The position numbers and the translations under genes are program-made. Of a stretch of DNA of 20,807 bases, positions 1-6,650 are shown one piece after another; position 1 is the first letter of the stretch, and every line of letters starts with the position of its first letter. The DNA is from JAYOFM01 sp038117225 (GTDB taxonomy: Bacteria > Pseudomonadota > Alphaproteobacteria > Rhodospirillales > Casp-alpha2). The notes under the pieces are model-generated. The model made no database searches. It was not told where the DNA came from and saw only the letters and a list, made by a program, of their open reading frames with translations. Location: assembly GCA_038117225.1 (NCBI GenBank), contig JAYOFM010000067.1, positions 1-20,807 on the forward strand, read 5' to 3'.

Positions 1-1
1 G

Positions 2-67
2 CGGGACGACGAGCAGATCGATGCGGCCGTCGCCGATTTTCTCAAGCAGATTGGGGACGTTTCGTAA
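2..67 (+). CDS. 3' end of an unidentified protein-coding gene
   Basis: Only the last 21 codons lie in the window. The frame starting at base 2 is open and ends at TAA 65-67, giving a C-terminus reading RDDEQIDAAVADFLKQIGDVS. The acidic/hydrophobic spacing suggests a C-terminal amphipathic helix, as many soluble enzymes have. The piece is too short to assign a family. It is called coding because the codon usage (GCC, GTC, CTC, AAG, ATC) matches the confirmed genes here and because it converges on the minus-strand gene that ends at 117. Confidence 0.5.
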   Translation, partial: RDDEQIDAAVADFLKQIGDVS

Positions 68-116
68 GTCGCGCTATCGCGGGACGGGCGCGCGACAAAG
101 GGACCGATGCCGGCGT

Positions 117-602
117 TCAGCGTGGGCGCGGCAATGCCGCGCGGCGCCGTTCCAGGGCCGCTGATCCGCCGCTCAGCGCCAGCAGCCGGGCGCGGTCCTC
201 CGCGACCGCCTGGGTCAGGCGTTCGATGGTCGGCGCGAGGGTGCGCAGGGTCTGTTGCGTGGTTGCATTCTGCTGGCTGAGGCGCATCAACTGCACCTGA
301 TCGCGCGGCGCCCGCATGGCGCCCGGGTTCGCAGCCAAAAACCTCTTCAGTCCGTCGATCTTTGGTAGCCGACCCTCGATCTCCGTCCGCAGTTCGGCGT
401 CGCGCGCGACCATTCGCTCAAGTGTTCGCTCGTTGGCGCGAAGGCGCACGCGGAGGCGATCGGCCGGAACATCGGTGGTCAGCGTGCCGGCGATCGCCGC
501 CTCAATCGCGGTTCGTTCGGCCTCAACGAGCGACGGCCCTTCGGCGGCCGCCGGACCGGCGACGGTGATCAAGGCGGACAAAACGACAGCAAGGAATTTC
601 AT
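117..602 (-). CDS. Secreted helical (coiled-coil) hypothetical protein
   Basis: This 161-residue protein has a clear Sec signal peptide: one Lys, then a hydrophobic stretch (FLAVVLSALITVAG) and an AAA-E cleavage region near residue 20. The mature part is Ala/Arg/Leu-rich with heptad-like spacing (for example residues 55-75 and 120-150), so it is probably a long periplasmic helix or coiled coil. I recognise no enzymatic motif and no family. It is divergent from the DUF4126 gene at 717, with about 114 bases between them. Its last codons lie in a perfect inverted repeat, GCGCGGC-AAT-GCCGCGC (126-142), which may serve as a transcription end. The ATG at 602 is followed directly by the signal peptide, which supports that start, although the ribosome-binding site is weak. 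Confidence 0.7.
   Translation of the reverse strand: MKFLAVVLSALITVAGPAAAEGPSLVEAERTAIEAAIAGTLTTDVPADRLRVRLRANERTLERMVARDAELRTEIEGRLPKIDGLKRFLAANPGAMRAPRDQVQLMRLSQQNATTQQTLRTLAPTIERLTQAVAEDRARLLALSGGSAALERRRAALPRPR
126..142. terminator. U-tract-less hairpin at the end of the secreted-protein gene
   Basis: GCGCGGC-AAT-GCCGCGC is a perfect 7-bp inverted repeat with a 3-base loop. It lies in the last codons before the stop at 117-119 of the minus-strand gene. There is no T-run after it, so it is not a classical intrinsic terminator. It could protect the 3' end of the mRNA, or simply reflect GC-rich codons. Confidence 0.3.
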
Positions 603-716
603 GCCGGCACTCTACGCCAGCCACGCCGCGACGCAATGGCCGCCGCTTCTCCGTGATCCGTCGGCCGATCTCGGCTAGACTGCGCACCGGTTGGAGATTC
701 GGGAGCCCAAGAGGCC

Positions 717-1451
717 ATGGATGCAATAAGTTCCCTCGCGCTCGCCCTCGGGGCGTCGTGGGCCAGCGGGATCAGCCCCTATGCGGCGGTGCTGGTGCTC
801 GGCGGGCTGGACCTGTTGGGGTTCGTCGATCTGCCCAGTTCGCTGGAGACTCTGGCCAGCCCGATGGTGCTGTTCATTGCCGGCGTGCTGTATTTCTTCG
901 AGTTCTTCGCCGACAAGATTCCCGGTGTCGATACCGTCAATGATTTCATCCATACTTTCATACGCGTGCCCGCCGGTTCGTTCATGGCCAGCGGCGCGGT
1001 CAGTGATCTGGATGTCGGGATCAGCCCCGAGCTGGTGATGGTGCTGGCGCTGATCGGCGGTGGCGCCGTGGCGCTGTCGAGCCACGCCACCAAGGCCGGC
1101 GGGCGGGCCATCGTCAACACCTCGCCGGAACCGTTCTCCAACATCATTATTTCGTTCATCGAGGACGTCATGGTCGTCGCCGGGTTGCTGTTGTCGATCT
1201 TCCAGCCGGTGGTGTTCTTCGCCTCGTTCGCGGTGTTCGCGCTGTTCATGATCTGGCTGCTGCCGAAGATCTGGCGCGGTATCCGAGGCTTCTTCGGCCG
1301 CTATCGCGATCCCGCCGCCAACGTACCTTGGCGGCGCGAAGCCTGGCGCCAGGACGGGGCATCACTCGACGAGTCGCCGCTGGCGCTGGAAGCGTCGATG
1401 TCCGACGATGCCGCGTTCGATGACGAGGCGCCACCGCCCGCGCGGTCGTGA
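717..1451 (+). CDS. DUF4126-family membrane protein
   Basis: This 244-residue membrane protein matches the DUF4126 family. It has the characteristic N-terminal GASWASGISPYAAVLVLGGLDLLG segment, then FFEFFADKIPGVDTVND and the small-residue-rich helix around ALIGGGAVALSSHATKAGGR. About five or six hydrophobic segments are visible, the last being FFASFAVFALFMIWLLPKIW near residues 162-181. A hydrophilic acidic tail of about 50 residues (SPLALEASMSDDAAFDDEAPPP) follows and is probably cytoplasmic. The family's biochemical role is unknown, and members often carry conserved Asp/Lys residues near membrane edges. The ATG at 717 is preceded by GGAG (702-705) at a slightly long spacing of 11. Only 12 bases separate its stop from the downstream lipoprotein gene, so the two are probably one operon. 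Confidence 0.85.
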   Translation: MDAISSLALALGASWASGISPYAAVLVLGGLDLLGFVDLPSSLETLASPMVLFIAGVLYFFEFFADKIPGVDTVNDFIHTFIRVPAGSFMASGAVSDLDVGISPELVMVLALIGGGAVALSSHATKAGGRAIVNTSPEPFSNIIISFIEDVMVVAGLLLSIFQPVVFFASFAVFALFMIWLLPKIWRGIRGFFGRYRDPAANVPWRREAWRQDGASLDESPLALEASMSDDAAFDDEAPPPARS

Positions 1452-1463
1452 GACCATGACATC

Positions 1464-2441
1464 ATGAGGCGACTGGCTCTGTTCCTGCCGCTGGCGCTGT
1501 CGGCCTGCGTCCTCCCGGGCATGGAAAAACCGGCGCTCGAAACCACGGCGGTTACGCTGGCCCGCTTCGAGGCGGAACGCCCCGAAGGTTATCCCGACGA
1601 CATCACGCCCCTGGAACCGCCGCTACGTGTCGATTTGGCGTATCGTCCGTTCGCCCAACGTCCGTATCTGCGCCGTATCGTTTGGCGTCCGGCGCCGGGG
1701 GAAGGGGAGGGACCGCGACTGCGGCTGGAGGCGACGGGAAGCATCGCCGCCATCGCCGTGCCGGGTGGCGTCGCCGTGACCCTGCGTCGGGAGCCGACGC
1801 GGCTGATCGTCGACGACAATGAAAGCCGCTATCGCGACAAGGGACTGCTGCGTGCCGCCATCACCGCCGTCGGGCGGATCGGGGAGACGGACCTGGAATT
1901 TCCCGCCCTCAAGAGCGCCCTGGAACACCGCTATGCCGAGGATATGGGGAAAGCGCTACGACGCGATAATCGGGTGCCGCCGTACCGGCCGCTGTCGCGC
2001 CGGTCGGGGCCGGCCGATTCCGTCGCCGACCGCATCGAGGCCGATGAACGGCGCGCCCGGCGGGCCGTCGTCCGGGCGCTGGAACCGCTGACCGGCATTC
2101 TGCTGGGGCTGCCCAAGGGGGCGGTCGCCAAGGGCGACGCGGTGCCGTTGTTGAGCCGCAATCTGGGTCTGTTGTTTCGTGGCCGCCACGACATTCCGGT
2201 CAGCGTCGGCGGTGTCGTCGCCGGCCTCGCCAAACATGGCGGCCGCCGGGTGCTGGTGGTCGATGCCGCCGGCGTGGTGACGTCGAGCGAGCATCGGGTC
2301 GAGGCGCGGGGTTATGGGTTGCTTGATCTGGAATCCGGCATCTATCTGCTGACCGACGTCACCATGCGGCTCATCGTCGGCAAGGCGCCCAACGCCCGCG
2401 CCTTCCTCGTGCGCGACACGTCGCGCATCGAGGCAAAATAG
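1464..2441 (+). CDS. Hypothetical outer-membrane or periplasmic lipoprotein
   Basis: This 325-residue protein has a textbook type II signal peptide: MRRLALFLPLALSAC with lipobox L-S-A-C, lipidated Cys at 15. Asp is absent at +2 (V16), so outer-membrane sorting is the default guess. The mature protein is rich in beta-type stretches (PRLRLEATGSIAAIAV, GGVAVTLRREPTRLIVDD) and then an Arg/Ala-rich helical middle (about 150-210). Its C-terminal half (HDIPVSVGGVVAGLAKHGGRRVLVVDAAG through RAFLVRDTSR) looks like another beta-rich domain. I do not recognise the family. It follows the DUF4126 gene by 12 bases and is followed closely by a converging minus-strand gene. Its start is fixed by the signal peptide, not by a strong Shine-Dalgarno sequence. 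Confidence 0.75.
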   Translation: MRRLALFLPLALSACVLPGMEKPALETTAVTLARFEAERPEGYPDDITPLEPPLRVDLAYRPFAQRPYLRRIVWRPAPGEGEGPRLRLEATGSIAAIAVPGGVAVTLRREPTRLIVDDNESRYRDKGLLRAAITAVGRIGETDLEFPALKSALEHRYAEDMGKALRRDNRVPPYRPLSRRSGPADSVADRIEADERRARRAVVRALEPLTGILLGLPKGAVAKGDAVPLLSRNLGLLFRGRHDIPVSVGGVVAGLAKHGGRRVLVVDAAGVVTSSEHRVEARGYGLLDLESGIYLLTDVTMRLIVGKAPNARAFLVRDTSRIEAK

Positions 2442-2447
2442 GCAGCG

Positions 2448-3869
2448 TCATTCGGCGGCGGCCGAAGCCGTCGCGGGTGGCGTCAGCAGGCTATCGAGCG
2501 CCGAGAGGTCCGGCGCGTTTTCCAGGTCCATCAGGGCGTCGTATAGCGGCCGGTGACGGTCCGTCGGCAGCACGCGGCCGACGCAGTCGGTGAACTTGGT
2601 CCACAGTTCGGCGTCCGACATGGGGTCGGCGGGGCCGCGGCAGACCCGGTTGTCGATGCGCGCCGTGTGCCGGCTGCCGTCGGTCATCGTCACCGTGACC
2701 TCGGCGCCGAATTGATTGTCGCTCTCGGGGCCCATCTCCGGATGGGCGCCGGCGGTGATGCGGCCCATGATCGGCCGCAAGTCCGGTTCGGCGACGGCGG
2801 CATCGTCGAAATGATCGAGCCCGACATGGCCGTCGACCAGGGCGCGGGCGAGCACATAGTGCAGCGAGAACTTACCTTCGAGACCCGATCGCGGTTCCGG
2901 ATTGTCAGTGTGCGGCAGGCGCAGCGGGTTGGTCAGCATTTCGATGGCGATGACGTTATCGGCGCCGAGGCGGTGTTTCGCGCGCAGGTCCAGTAGGCAA
3001 TCGATGCCCGGATGGGTGCTGCCGCAGCAGGGGTACTGTTTCAGTCCCGGTCCGGTGGCGACGATGTCCCACGGCGCTCCCCAATCGGCCAGCGCTTTAT
3101 CAGCGTCATAGGTGCCGTCGCCGTTGAAAACCTGGAAATATCCCTGTGCGTCTTCGAACACGTGGTCGCTGGCGGTCAGACCGTTTTCCGCCAGCAGCGC
3201 CGCCAGCACGCCGTTGCGCAGGGTGTGGCCGACGTGGAACGGCTTGGTCATGGTGCCGAAGTTGGCCTTCAGTCCCGATGCCTGCGAGGCGGCGATTGCC
3301 AGGGCGGTACCAGTCTGCGTGGCATCCAGCGCCATGGCATGCGCCGCCGTCGCCACGGTGCCGAAGATGCCGACCGTCGCCGTCGGGTGCCAGCCCTTGT
3401 CGTAGTGGTGCGGGTGCACGGCGCGGCCCATGCGACAGGCAGTCTCGAATCCGGCGACATAGGCGGCGATGACGGCCTGGCCCGACAGGCCGCGCGCTTC
3501 CGCCAGGGCCCATGCCGGCGGCGCCACCATGACCGAGGGATGGCCGCCGACGAAGCGGTTGACGTCATCGAAATCAAGCGCGTGCGACGCGGTGCCGTTG
3601 ATCAGTATGGCCTGCAACAACGGTGCCCGCTGGTCGCGGCCAAAGATCAGGCAATGGCCATCGCCGTTGCCCATGCCCGCGCCGAGGCCGACGCTGTCGC
3701 CAATGATGCGGGTCACGGGCTCGACCGCGCCGGCGATGGTCACGGCGACGGTATCGAGGATGCCGATCTTCGCCCAATGCACCGCTTCGGCCGGCAGGTC
3801 GGCGAATCGGGTCGCCAGAATTCGCTCTGCGAGGGCGGCCTGTAGCGGCGCTGTATGCGTCTGAATCAT
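2448..3869 (-). CDS. MmgE/PrpD-family protein (first copy)
   Basis: This 473-residue protein belongs to the MmgE/PrpD fold family, which includes 2-methylcitrate dehydratase, cis-aconitate decarboxylase and iminodisuccinate epimerase. Family hallmarks are visible in order: an N-terminal helical segment with KIGILDTVAVTIAGA; NGTASHALDFDDVNRFVGGHPSVMVAPPAWALAEA with the HALDFDD active-site region; KGWHPTATVGIFGTVATAA; the GLKANFGTMTKPFHVGHTLRNGVLAALLA segment; KQYPCCGSTHPGIDCLLDL; and FSLHYVLARALVDGHVGLDHF. The open frame extends 35 codons upstream, but the family starts at about MIQTHTAP, so I place the start at 3869. No neighbouring gene gives a substrate. It converges on the lipoprotein gene and is divergent from the amtB remnant. 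A hairpin, TTCGGC-GGCG-GCCGAA, lies just before its stop. Confidence 0.9.
   Translation of the reverse strand: MIQTHTAPLQAALAERILATRFADLPAEAVHWAKIGILDTVAVTIAGAVEPVTRIIGDSVGLGAGMGNGDGHCLIFGRDQRAPLLQAILINGTASHALDFDDVNRFVGGHPSVMVAPPAWALAEARGLSGQAVIAAYVAGFETACRMGRAVHPHHYDKGWHPTATVGIFGTVATAAHAMALDATQTGTALAIAASQASGLKANFGTMTKPFHVGHTLRNGVLAALLAENGLTASDHVFEDAQGYFQVFNGDGTYDADKALADWGAPWDIVATGPGLKQYPCCGSTHPGIDCLLDLRAKHRLGADNVIAIEMLTNPLRLPHTDNPEPRSGLEGKFSLHYVLARALVDGHVGLDHFDDAAVAEPDLRPIMGRITAGAHPEMGPESDNQFGAEVTVTMTDGSRHTARIDNRVCRGPADPMSDAELWTKFTDCVGRVLPTDRHRPLYDALMDLENAPDLSALDSLLTPPATASAAAE
2451..2466. terminator. Hairpin at the 3' end of the first MmgE/PrpD gene
   Basis: TTCGGC-GGCG-GCCGAA has perfect 6-bp arms with a 4-base loop. 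It lies immediately inside the minus-strand stop codon (2448-2450) and ten bases after the plus-strand lipoprotein stop. It could act in both directions between these converging genes. No T-run is present. Confidence 0.3.
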
Positions 3870-3916
3870 TGGCGAACTATAGCGGTTCCGTGGGTTGGCG
3901 GCGACCAGGGAATACA

Positions 3917-3937
3917 ATGGCGATGGCCATTCGCCAT
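3917..3937. repeat. Inverted repeat next to the amtB truncation point
   Basis: ATGGCGA-TGGCCAT-TCGCCAT has 7-bp perfect arms around a 7-base centre. It lies between the MmgE/PrpD start (3869) and the first readable amtB-like codons (3959). It could be a regulatory palindrome or a scar of the event that removed the upstream part of amtB. The sequence alone does not decide between these. Confidence 0.35.
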
Positions 3938-3958
3938 GGCGCGATATTGACCTCATGA

Positions 3959-4111
3959 TCCGGCGTCGACGCACCGGTCGCCTGGTCGGTGGTCGCCAGC
4001 GTGATCATCGTCAAAATCACCCGGGCGGTGGTCGGGCTGCGGGCGTCGGACGAGGAGATCACCGAGGGCCTTGATGTGACCGGCCACGGCGAACGGGGCT
4101 ATAGTCTGTAA
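3959..4111 (+). pseudogene. amtB: Truncated 3' remnant of an ammonium transporter gene
   Basis: The plus-strand frame from 3959 to TAA 4109-4111 encodes about 50 residues ending in VVGLRASDEEITEGLDVTGHGERGYSL when read in short pieces: a hydrophobic segment (WSVVASVIIVKITRAV), then GLRASDEE, EGLD and HGERGY. This is the conserved end of AmtB/Amt proteins (last transmembrane helix, then GLRVSEEEE-x-EGLD-x-x-HGE-x-Y). An in-frame TGA (3956-3958) lies just upstream. There is no start codon within the piece, and the roughly 350 preceding residues of an Amt protein are absent, replaced by an unrelated minus-strand gene. The remnant ends 32 bases before the PII gene, the usual amtB-glnK partner arrangement. 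It is therefore a decayed gene end, not a functional transporter. Confidence 0.75.
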
Positions 4112-4143
4112 TCGGCGCAACGCTAGAACGAGGAACAGCCGAC

Positions 4144-4467
4144 ATGAAAATGATCATGGCTATCATCAAGCCGTTCAAGCTTGACGCCGTCCGTGCTGCG
4201 CTCACCGAAATTGGCATTGAGGGCATGACGGTATCCGAGGCCAAGGGCTTCGGGCGTCAGAAGGGGCAGACGGAAATCTATCGCGGCGCCGAATATCTGG
4301 TCGAGTTCGTGCCCAAGGTGCGGGTCGAGGTCGCCGTCGATGAAGTGGTCGACACCATCGCCACCACCGCCCGCACGGAGAAGATCGGCGACGGCAAGAT
4401 TTTCGTCCTCGAACTCGCCCAGGCCACACGCATCCGCACTGGGGAAAACGGCCCCGACGCGCTATAG
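4144..4467 (+). CDS. glnK: PII-family nitrogen regulatory protein (short, 107 aa)
   Basis: This is a PII signal-transduction protein, which reads 2-oxoglutarate and ATP/ADP and controls ammonium transport, glutamine synthetase adenylylation or NtrB-type kinases. Visible hallmarks are the AIIKPFKLDAVR start, EGMTVSEAKGFGRQKG, the T-loop with TEIYRGAEY (Tyr51, the uridylylation site), KIGDGKIFV in the B-loop and RIRTGE near the C-terminus. It has 107 residues where E. coli GlnB has 112. By eye the missing five match P66-V70 of GlnB, just before the second helix, and the B-loop Gly84 position is Glu (TEKIGDGK). AGGA at 4131-4134 gives a good ribosome-binding site with a spacing of 9. Its place after an amtB remnant favours GlnK over GlnB, but the paralogue assignment is inference. 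Confidence 0.9.
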   Translation: MKMIMAIIKPFKLDAVRAALTEIGIEGMTVSEAKGFGRQKGQTEIYRGAEYLVEFVPKVRVEVAVDEVVDTIATTARTEKIGDGKIFVLELAQATRIRTGENGPDAL

Positions 4468-4483
4468 CGCCGATCAGTCGGGG
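4452..4483. terminator. Nested inverted repeat between the converging PII and tautomerase genes
   Basis: CCCCGAC (4452-4458) and GTCGGGG (4477-4483) are perfect 7-bp arms. Between them lies the 12-bp palindrome GCGCTATAGCGC (4459-4470). The structure covers the PII stop (4465-4467) and the tautomerase stop (4474-4476). The genes converge with 6 bases between them, so a two-way transcription end is the simplest reading. There is no T-run. Confidence 0.4.
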
Positions 4484-4668
4484 TACTTGTCGACCGCCAG
4501 TTCGCCGCCGGATCCCCAATCTTGCTTGTCGACGTCACTGATGACCACCTGAACTGCCTCCGGCGCGCCGCCACAGGTGCGGACGAAGCCGTCCGTCAAT
4601 TCTCGAACCAGGCTGCGTTTCTGCTCGGTGGTGCGTCCCTTGAACATGTCGACCCTGATGACGGGCAT
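4474..4668 (-). CDS. 4-oxalocrotonate tautomerase-family protein
   Basis: This 64-residue protein aligns along its whole length with 4-oxalocrotonate tautomerase (4-OT). It has the N-terminal Pro that becomes the catalytic base after Met removal (MPVIRVDMFKGRTTEQK), Arg11 of the mature protein (KGR), and the C-terminal GSGGELA segment. Two differences from the classic enzyme are visible by eye: the Arg39 position is Gln (VQVVIS) and the Phe50 position is Trp (DWGSGG). Those two residues hold the substrate carboxylate and line the pocket in 4-OT, so the substrate is probably different. It lies 36 bases downstream of the GNAT gene on the same strand and may be the last gene of the TetR-GNAT operon. 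Confidence 0.88.
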   Translation of the reverse strand: MPVIRVDMFKGRTTEQKRSLVRELTDGFVRTCGGAPEAVQVVISDVDKQDWGSGGELAVDKYPD

Positions 4669-4704
4669 GGATGTCGGCCTCCGGTTAGTGATTGATCTGA
4701 TGGT

Positions 4705-5166
4705 TTATACAAGCTGCTTGCGCATAATGATAAGCGTTCCGTCCTGTTCGCTGGGTTGGTAGCCGACCTTGGTATAGACGGCGACGGCGCGCGGGTTGTA
4801 GGTGCGGGTACGCAGGCGCATCGCCGTGGCGCCTTGCGATCGTGCGACGTCTTCCAGCGCCGTCATCAGCGCGCGGCCGAGGCCGCCGCCACGCGCCGCC
4901 GGCAGGATATAGAGAAAGCTCGGCGCCATGACGCCGGGTTCGTCCGTCGCCACTAGCACCGCGTGGCCGACGCGGGCGCCGGCATGATCCACCCAATAGG
5001 ACGTGCGCGCCGGTTCCGCCGTCAGCAGGGCGTGCCATTGATCGGCATCGAAGGGCACATTGGCGTCTGGCCACACCAGTTTGAGATCATCGGCCGTCGA
5101 CAACATGTCGCCGAGTGCCGCCATGTCCGGTGGTTGATTTTCGACAAGGTCGACGGTCGCGGTCAC
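4705..5166 (-). CDS. GNAT-family N-acetyltransferase
   Basis: This 153-residue GNAT-fold acyltransferase moves an acetyl group from acetyl-CoA to an amine, with the substrate unknown here. The acetyl-CoA pyrophosphate loop is clear: residues 84-100 read FLYILPAARGGGLGRAL, giving the R-x-x-G-x-G motif at 92-97. It is followed by the LRTRTYNPRAVAVYTKVGY segment (about 118-136), the usual GNAT C-terminal helix and strand with its Tyr. Its start overlaps the stop of the tetR-like gene by 4 bases (ATGA-type coupling), so it is translated from the same message. This makes the acetyltransferase a likely effector of, or passenger with, the TetR regulator. Its length is normal for the family. Confidence 0.87.
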   Translation of the reverse strand: MTATVDLVENQPPDMAALGDMLSTADDLKLVWPDANVPFDADQWHALLTAEPARTSYWVDHAGARVGHAVLVATDEPGVMAPSFLYILPAARGGGLGRALMTALEDVARSQGATAMRLRTRTYNPRAVAVYTKVGYQPSEQDGTLIIMRKQLV

Positions 5167-5771
5167 GCCGACAGGGCTTCCGGCCGTGCTGCGGGAATGG
5201 CGTCGTCAATCAGGCGTTCGGCGATATCGCCGGCCTGACGGGCGGATTCCGCCGAGCCCATCACCTGAGCGGTGACGATGGCGCCTTCCTTGAGGATGGC
5301 CAGTTGTTTGGCCAGCAGGCGCGGTTCGATGGCGCCCGCGGCGCGGGCCAGCTTCTCGAAGCTGTCGATGATGCGCAGCTTGTGGCGCGCCGCCAGTTTA
5401 TGCACCGCGTCCTCGTGGTCGGCGTATTCGGCGGCGGCGTTGACGAACATGCAGCCGGTGAAGCGCTGGCCGGGAAAGGCCTCGCCCATGATCCACAGTT
5501 CGAGCGCGCGGAACACCGCCTTAAGGCGTCCCGCCGGGTTGTCGCTGGCGCGGGTGATGTAGTTTGACAGCCATTCCCGATAGCGGCGATCGCGTTCCTC
5601 CAACGCCGCCAGGATCAGTTCGTCCTTGGATTTGAAATGACGATACAGCGTGGTGCGCGAAATATTGGCGGCCTCAAGCACGCGTTCAATGCCGCTGGCG
5701 TGGAACCCCTCCGCGTAGAAGACTTCCAGGGCTGCATCGACGAGGCCCTCGCGGGCGGAAAGTCGGGACAT
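5163..5771 (-). CDS. TetR/AcrR-family transcriptional regulator
   Basis: This 202-residue TetR-type repressor has the N-terminal helix-turn-helix at about residues 7-52, reading REGLVDAALEVFYAEGFHASGIERVLEAANISRTTLYRHFKSKDEL in pieces; the recognition helix is SRTTLYRHF. The ligand domain contains FTGCMFVNAAAEYAD, a pattern seen in TetR proteins whose C-terminal domain bears a conserved Gly-Cys. That Cys may be a redox or electrophile sensor, which would fit the divergent CxxC peroxidase gene, but this is inference. It is the first gene of a minus-strand operon with the GNAT gene. A 16-bp palindrome (5792-5807) lies 21-36 bases upstream of its start and overlaps a candidate -10, consistent with autorepression. 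Confidence 0.92.
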   Translation of the reverse strand: MSRLSAREGLVDAALEVFYAEGFHASGIERVLEAANISRTTLYRHFKSKDELILAALEERDRRYREWLSNYITRASDNPAGRLKAVFRALELWIMGEAFPGQRFTGCMFVNAAAEYADHEDAVHKLAARHKLRIIDSFEKLARAAGAIEPRLLAKQLAILKEGAIVTAQVMGSAESARQAGDIAERLIDDAIPAARPEALSA

Positions 5772-5791
5772 GGCGGTTCTCAGTTCATGGC

Positions 5792-5807
5792 GTTACCGAT
5801 CAGTAAC
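5792..5807. promoter_or_regulatory. Candidate TetR operator near the repressor start
   Basis: GTTAC-CGATCA-GTAAC is a 16-bp palindrome with perfect 5-bp arms around a GATC centre, of the TTAC-N6-GTAA type common for TetR proteins. On the minus strand a -35-like TTGACG (5826-5831) lies 17 bases from TGTTAC (5803-5808), so the operator covers the -10. Binding by the adjacent TetR protein is inferred from position and symmetry. Confidence 0.5.
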
Positions 5808-5925
5808 ATCATCTAATGGTCCGCGCGTCAATTGCGATAAGATTCATTCATTATGGTGATGAAATTTATTCACAGCAGAGTTTCCAGTTTCCGGCCGCGT
5901 TCAATCAGATTGAGGTTTGTAAAAA

Positions 5926-5942
5926 TAGATAGATCGGTCTAT
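5926..5942. promoter_or_regulatory. Candidate TetR operator and promoter of the AhpD-like gene
   Basis: TAGATAGATCGGTCTA is an imperfect 16-bp palindrome (TAGA/TCTA outer arms, GATC centre); read 14 bp wide, ATAGATCGGTCTAT is also nearly symmetric. It lies between a possible -35 (TTTGTA, 5917-5922) and -10 (TATATA, 5940-5945), with a 17-base spacing, for the plus-strand gene at 6012. A regulator bound here would block that promoter. The promoter hexamers are only moderate matches. Confidence 0.5.
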
Positions 5943-6011
5943 ATAAATTTTTAGTAAGGCGCTTCCAACGTTTCCAGCGCCCCCTTTTAACGAAACCAGG
6001 AGTACGATCCC

Positions 6012-6566
6012 ATGACACGATTAACCGCCATCGATCCCAAGACCGCCACCGGTAAGGCCAAGGAACTGCTGGACGGCGTGCAAGCCGCCATCGGCGTCAC
6101 CCCCAATCTGCTGCGCACGTTCGCCAATTCTCCGGCGGCGCTGCAGGCCTACCTCGGCTTCTCCGGCGCGCTCAAGGGTGGCCGACTCGGCGCCGCCTTG
6201 GGCGAGCAGATCGCACTCGCCGTCGCTGGCGAGAACGGCTGTGAATACTGCGCCTCGGCGCACACCCTGATGGGCCGAGGCGCCGGTGTCGCGGATGCCG
6301 AACTGACCGCCAACCTGGACGGCCGCTCCGCCGACCCCAAGGTGCAGGCGGTGATCGATTTCGCTCGCGCCGTGGTACGAACCAAGGGGCGCGTGGAGGA
6401 TGCCCAGATCGAGAGCCTGCGCGCGCATGGTCTCGACGATGGTGACATCACTGAAATCGTTGCTCACGTGGCCATCAACTTCTTCACCAACACCTTCAAC
6501 CACGTGGCGCGGACCGACATAGACTTCCCCGTGGTTCATTTGCCCCAGGCGGCGCGCGCCGCCTGA
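6012..6566 (+). CDS. AhpD-like / carboxymuconolactone decarboxylase-family protein
   Basis: This 184-residue protein carries the AhpD-type redox motif exactly as E-x11-C-x2-C-x3-H: Glu65, Cys77, Cys80, His84 (GEQIALAV, then CEYCASAH). In AhpD these residues form the thiol-disulfide and proton-relay centre for peroxide reduction; related CMD-fold proteins use the same scaffold for other chemistry. The C-terminal half (GDITEIVAHVAINFFTNTFNHVARTDIDFP) matches the CMD helical core. It is preceded by CCAGGAGTACGATCCC, so the AGGAG ribosome-binding site (5998-6002) supports the ATG at 6012. It is divergent from the TetR gene and probably its target. A perfect 20-bp palindrome overlaps its stop, and a PPOX-type flavoprotein follows 84 bases later. 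Confidence 0.9.
   Translation: MTRLTAIDPKTATGKAKELLDGVQAAIGVTPNLLRTFANSPAALQAYLGFSGALKGGRLGAALGEQIALAVAGENGCEYCASAHTLMGRGAGVADAELTANLDGRSADPKVQAVIDFARAVVRTKGRVEDAQIESLRAHGLDDGDITEIVAHVAINFFTNTFNHVARTDIDFPVVHLPQAARAA
6546..6565. terminator. Perfect 20-bp palindrome over the AhpD-like stop codon
   Basis: CAGGCGGCGCGCGCCGCCTG is fully self-complementary and includes the first two bases of the TGA stop (6564-6566). It can fold into a very GC-rich hairpin in the mRNA. It has no T-run, so it may be a processing or pausing element that lowers expression of the downstream PPOX gene rather than a classical terminator. Confidence 0.4.
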
Positions 6567-6650
6567 ACCACGATGACCGGCGATGCACGGCGGGTTACCT
6601 GTTTGGTCCCGCCGTGCCATCGTTCCGCCATGGAAACCGGAGCCTCGAAG

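Noticed and set aside
1210..1250. GTTC repeats resembling a LexA box inside the DUF4126 gene
   Set aside because: The spacings are 5 and 8 bases, not 7. They arise from Phe codons (TTC) in a membrane segment and are not next to a promoter.
6573..6650. Longer start for the PPOX-family protein
   Set aside because: The added residues (with two Cys and Pro-rich text) do not fit the family, and a GGAG at proper distance marks 6651.
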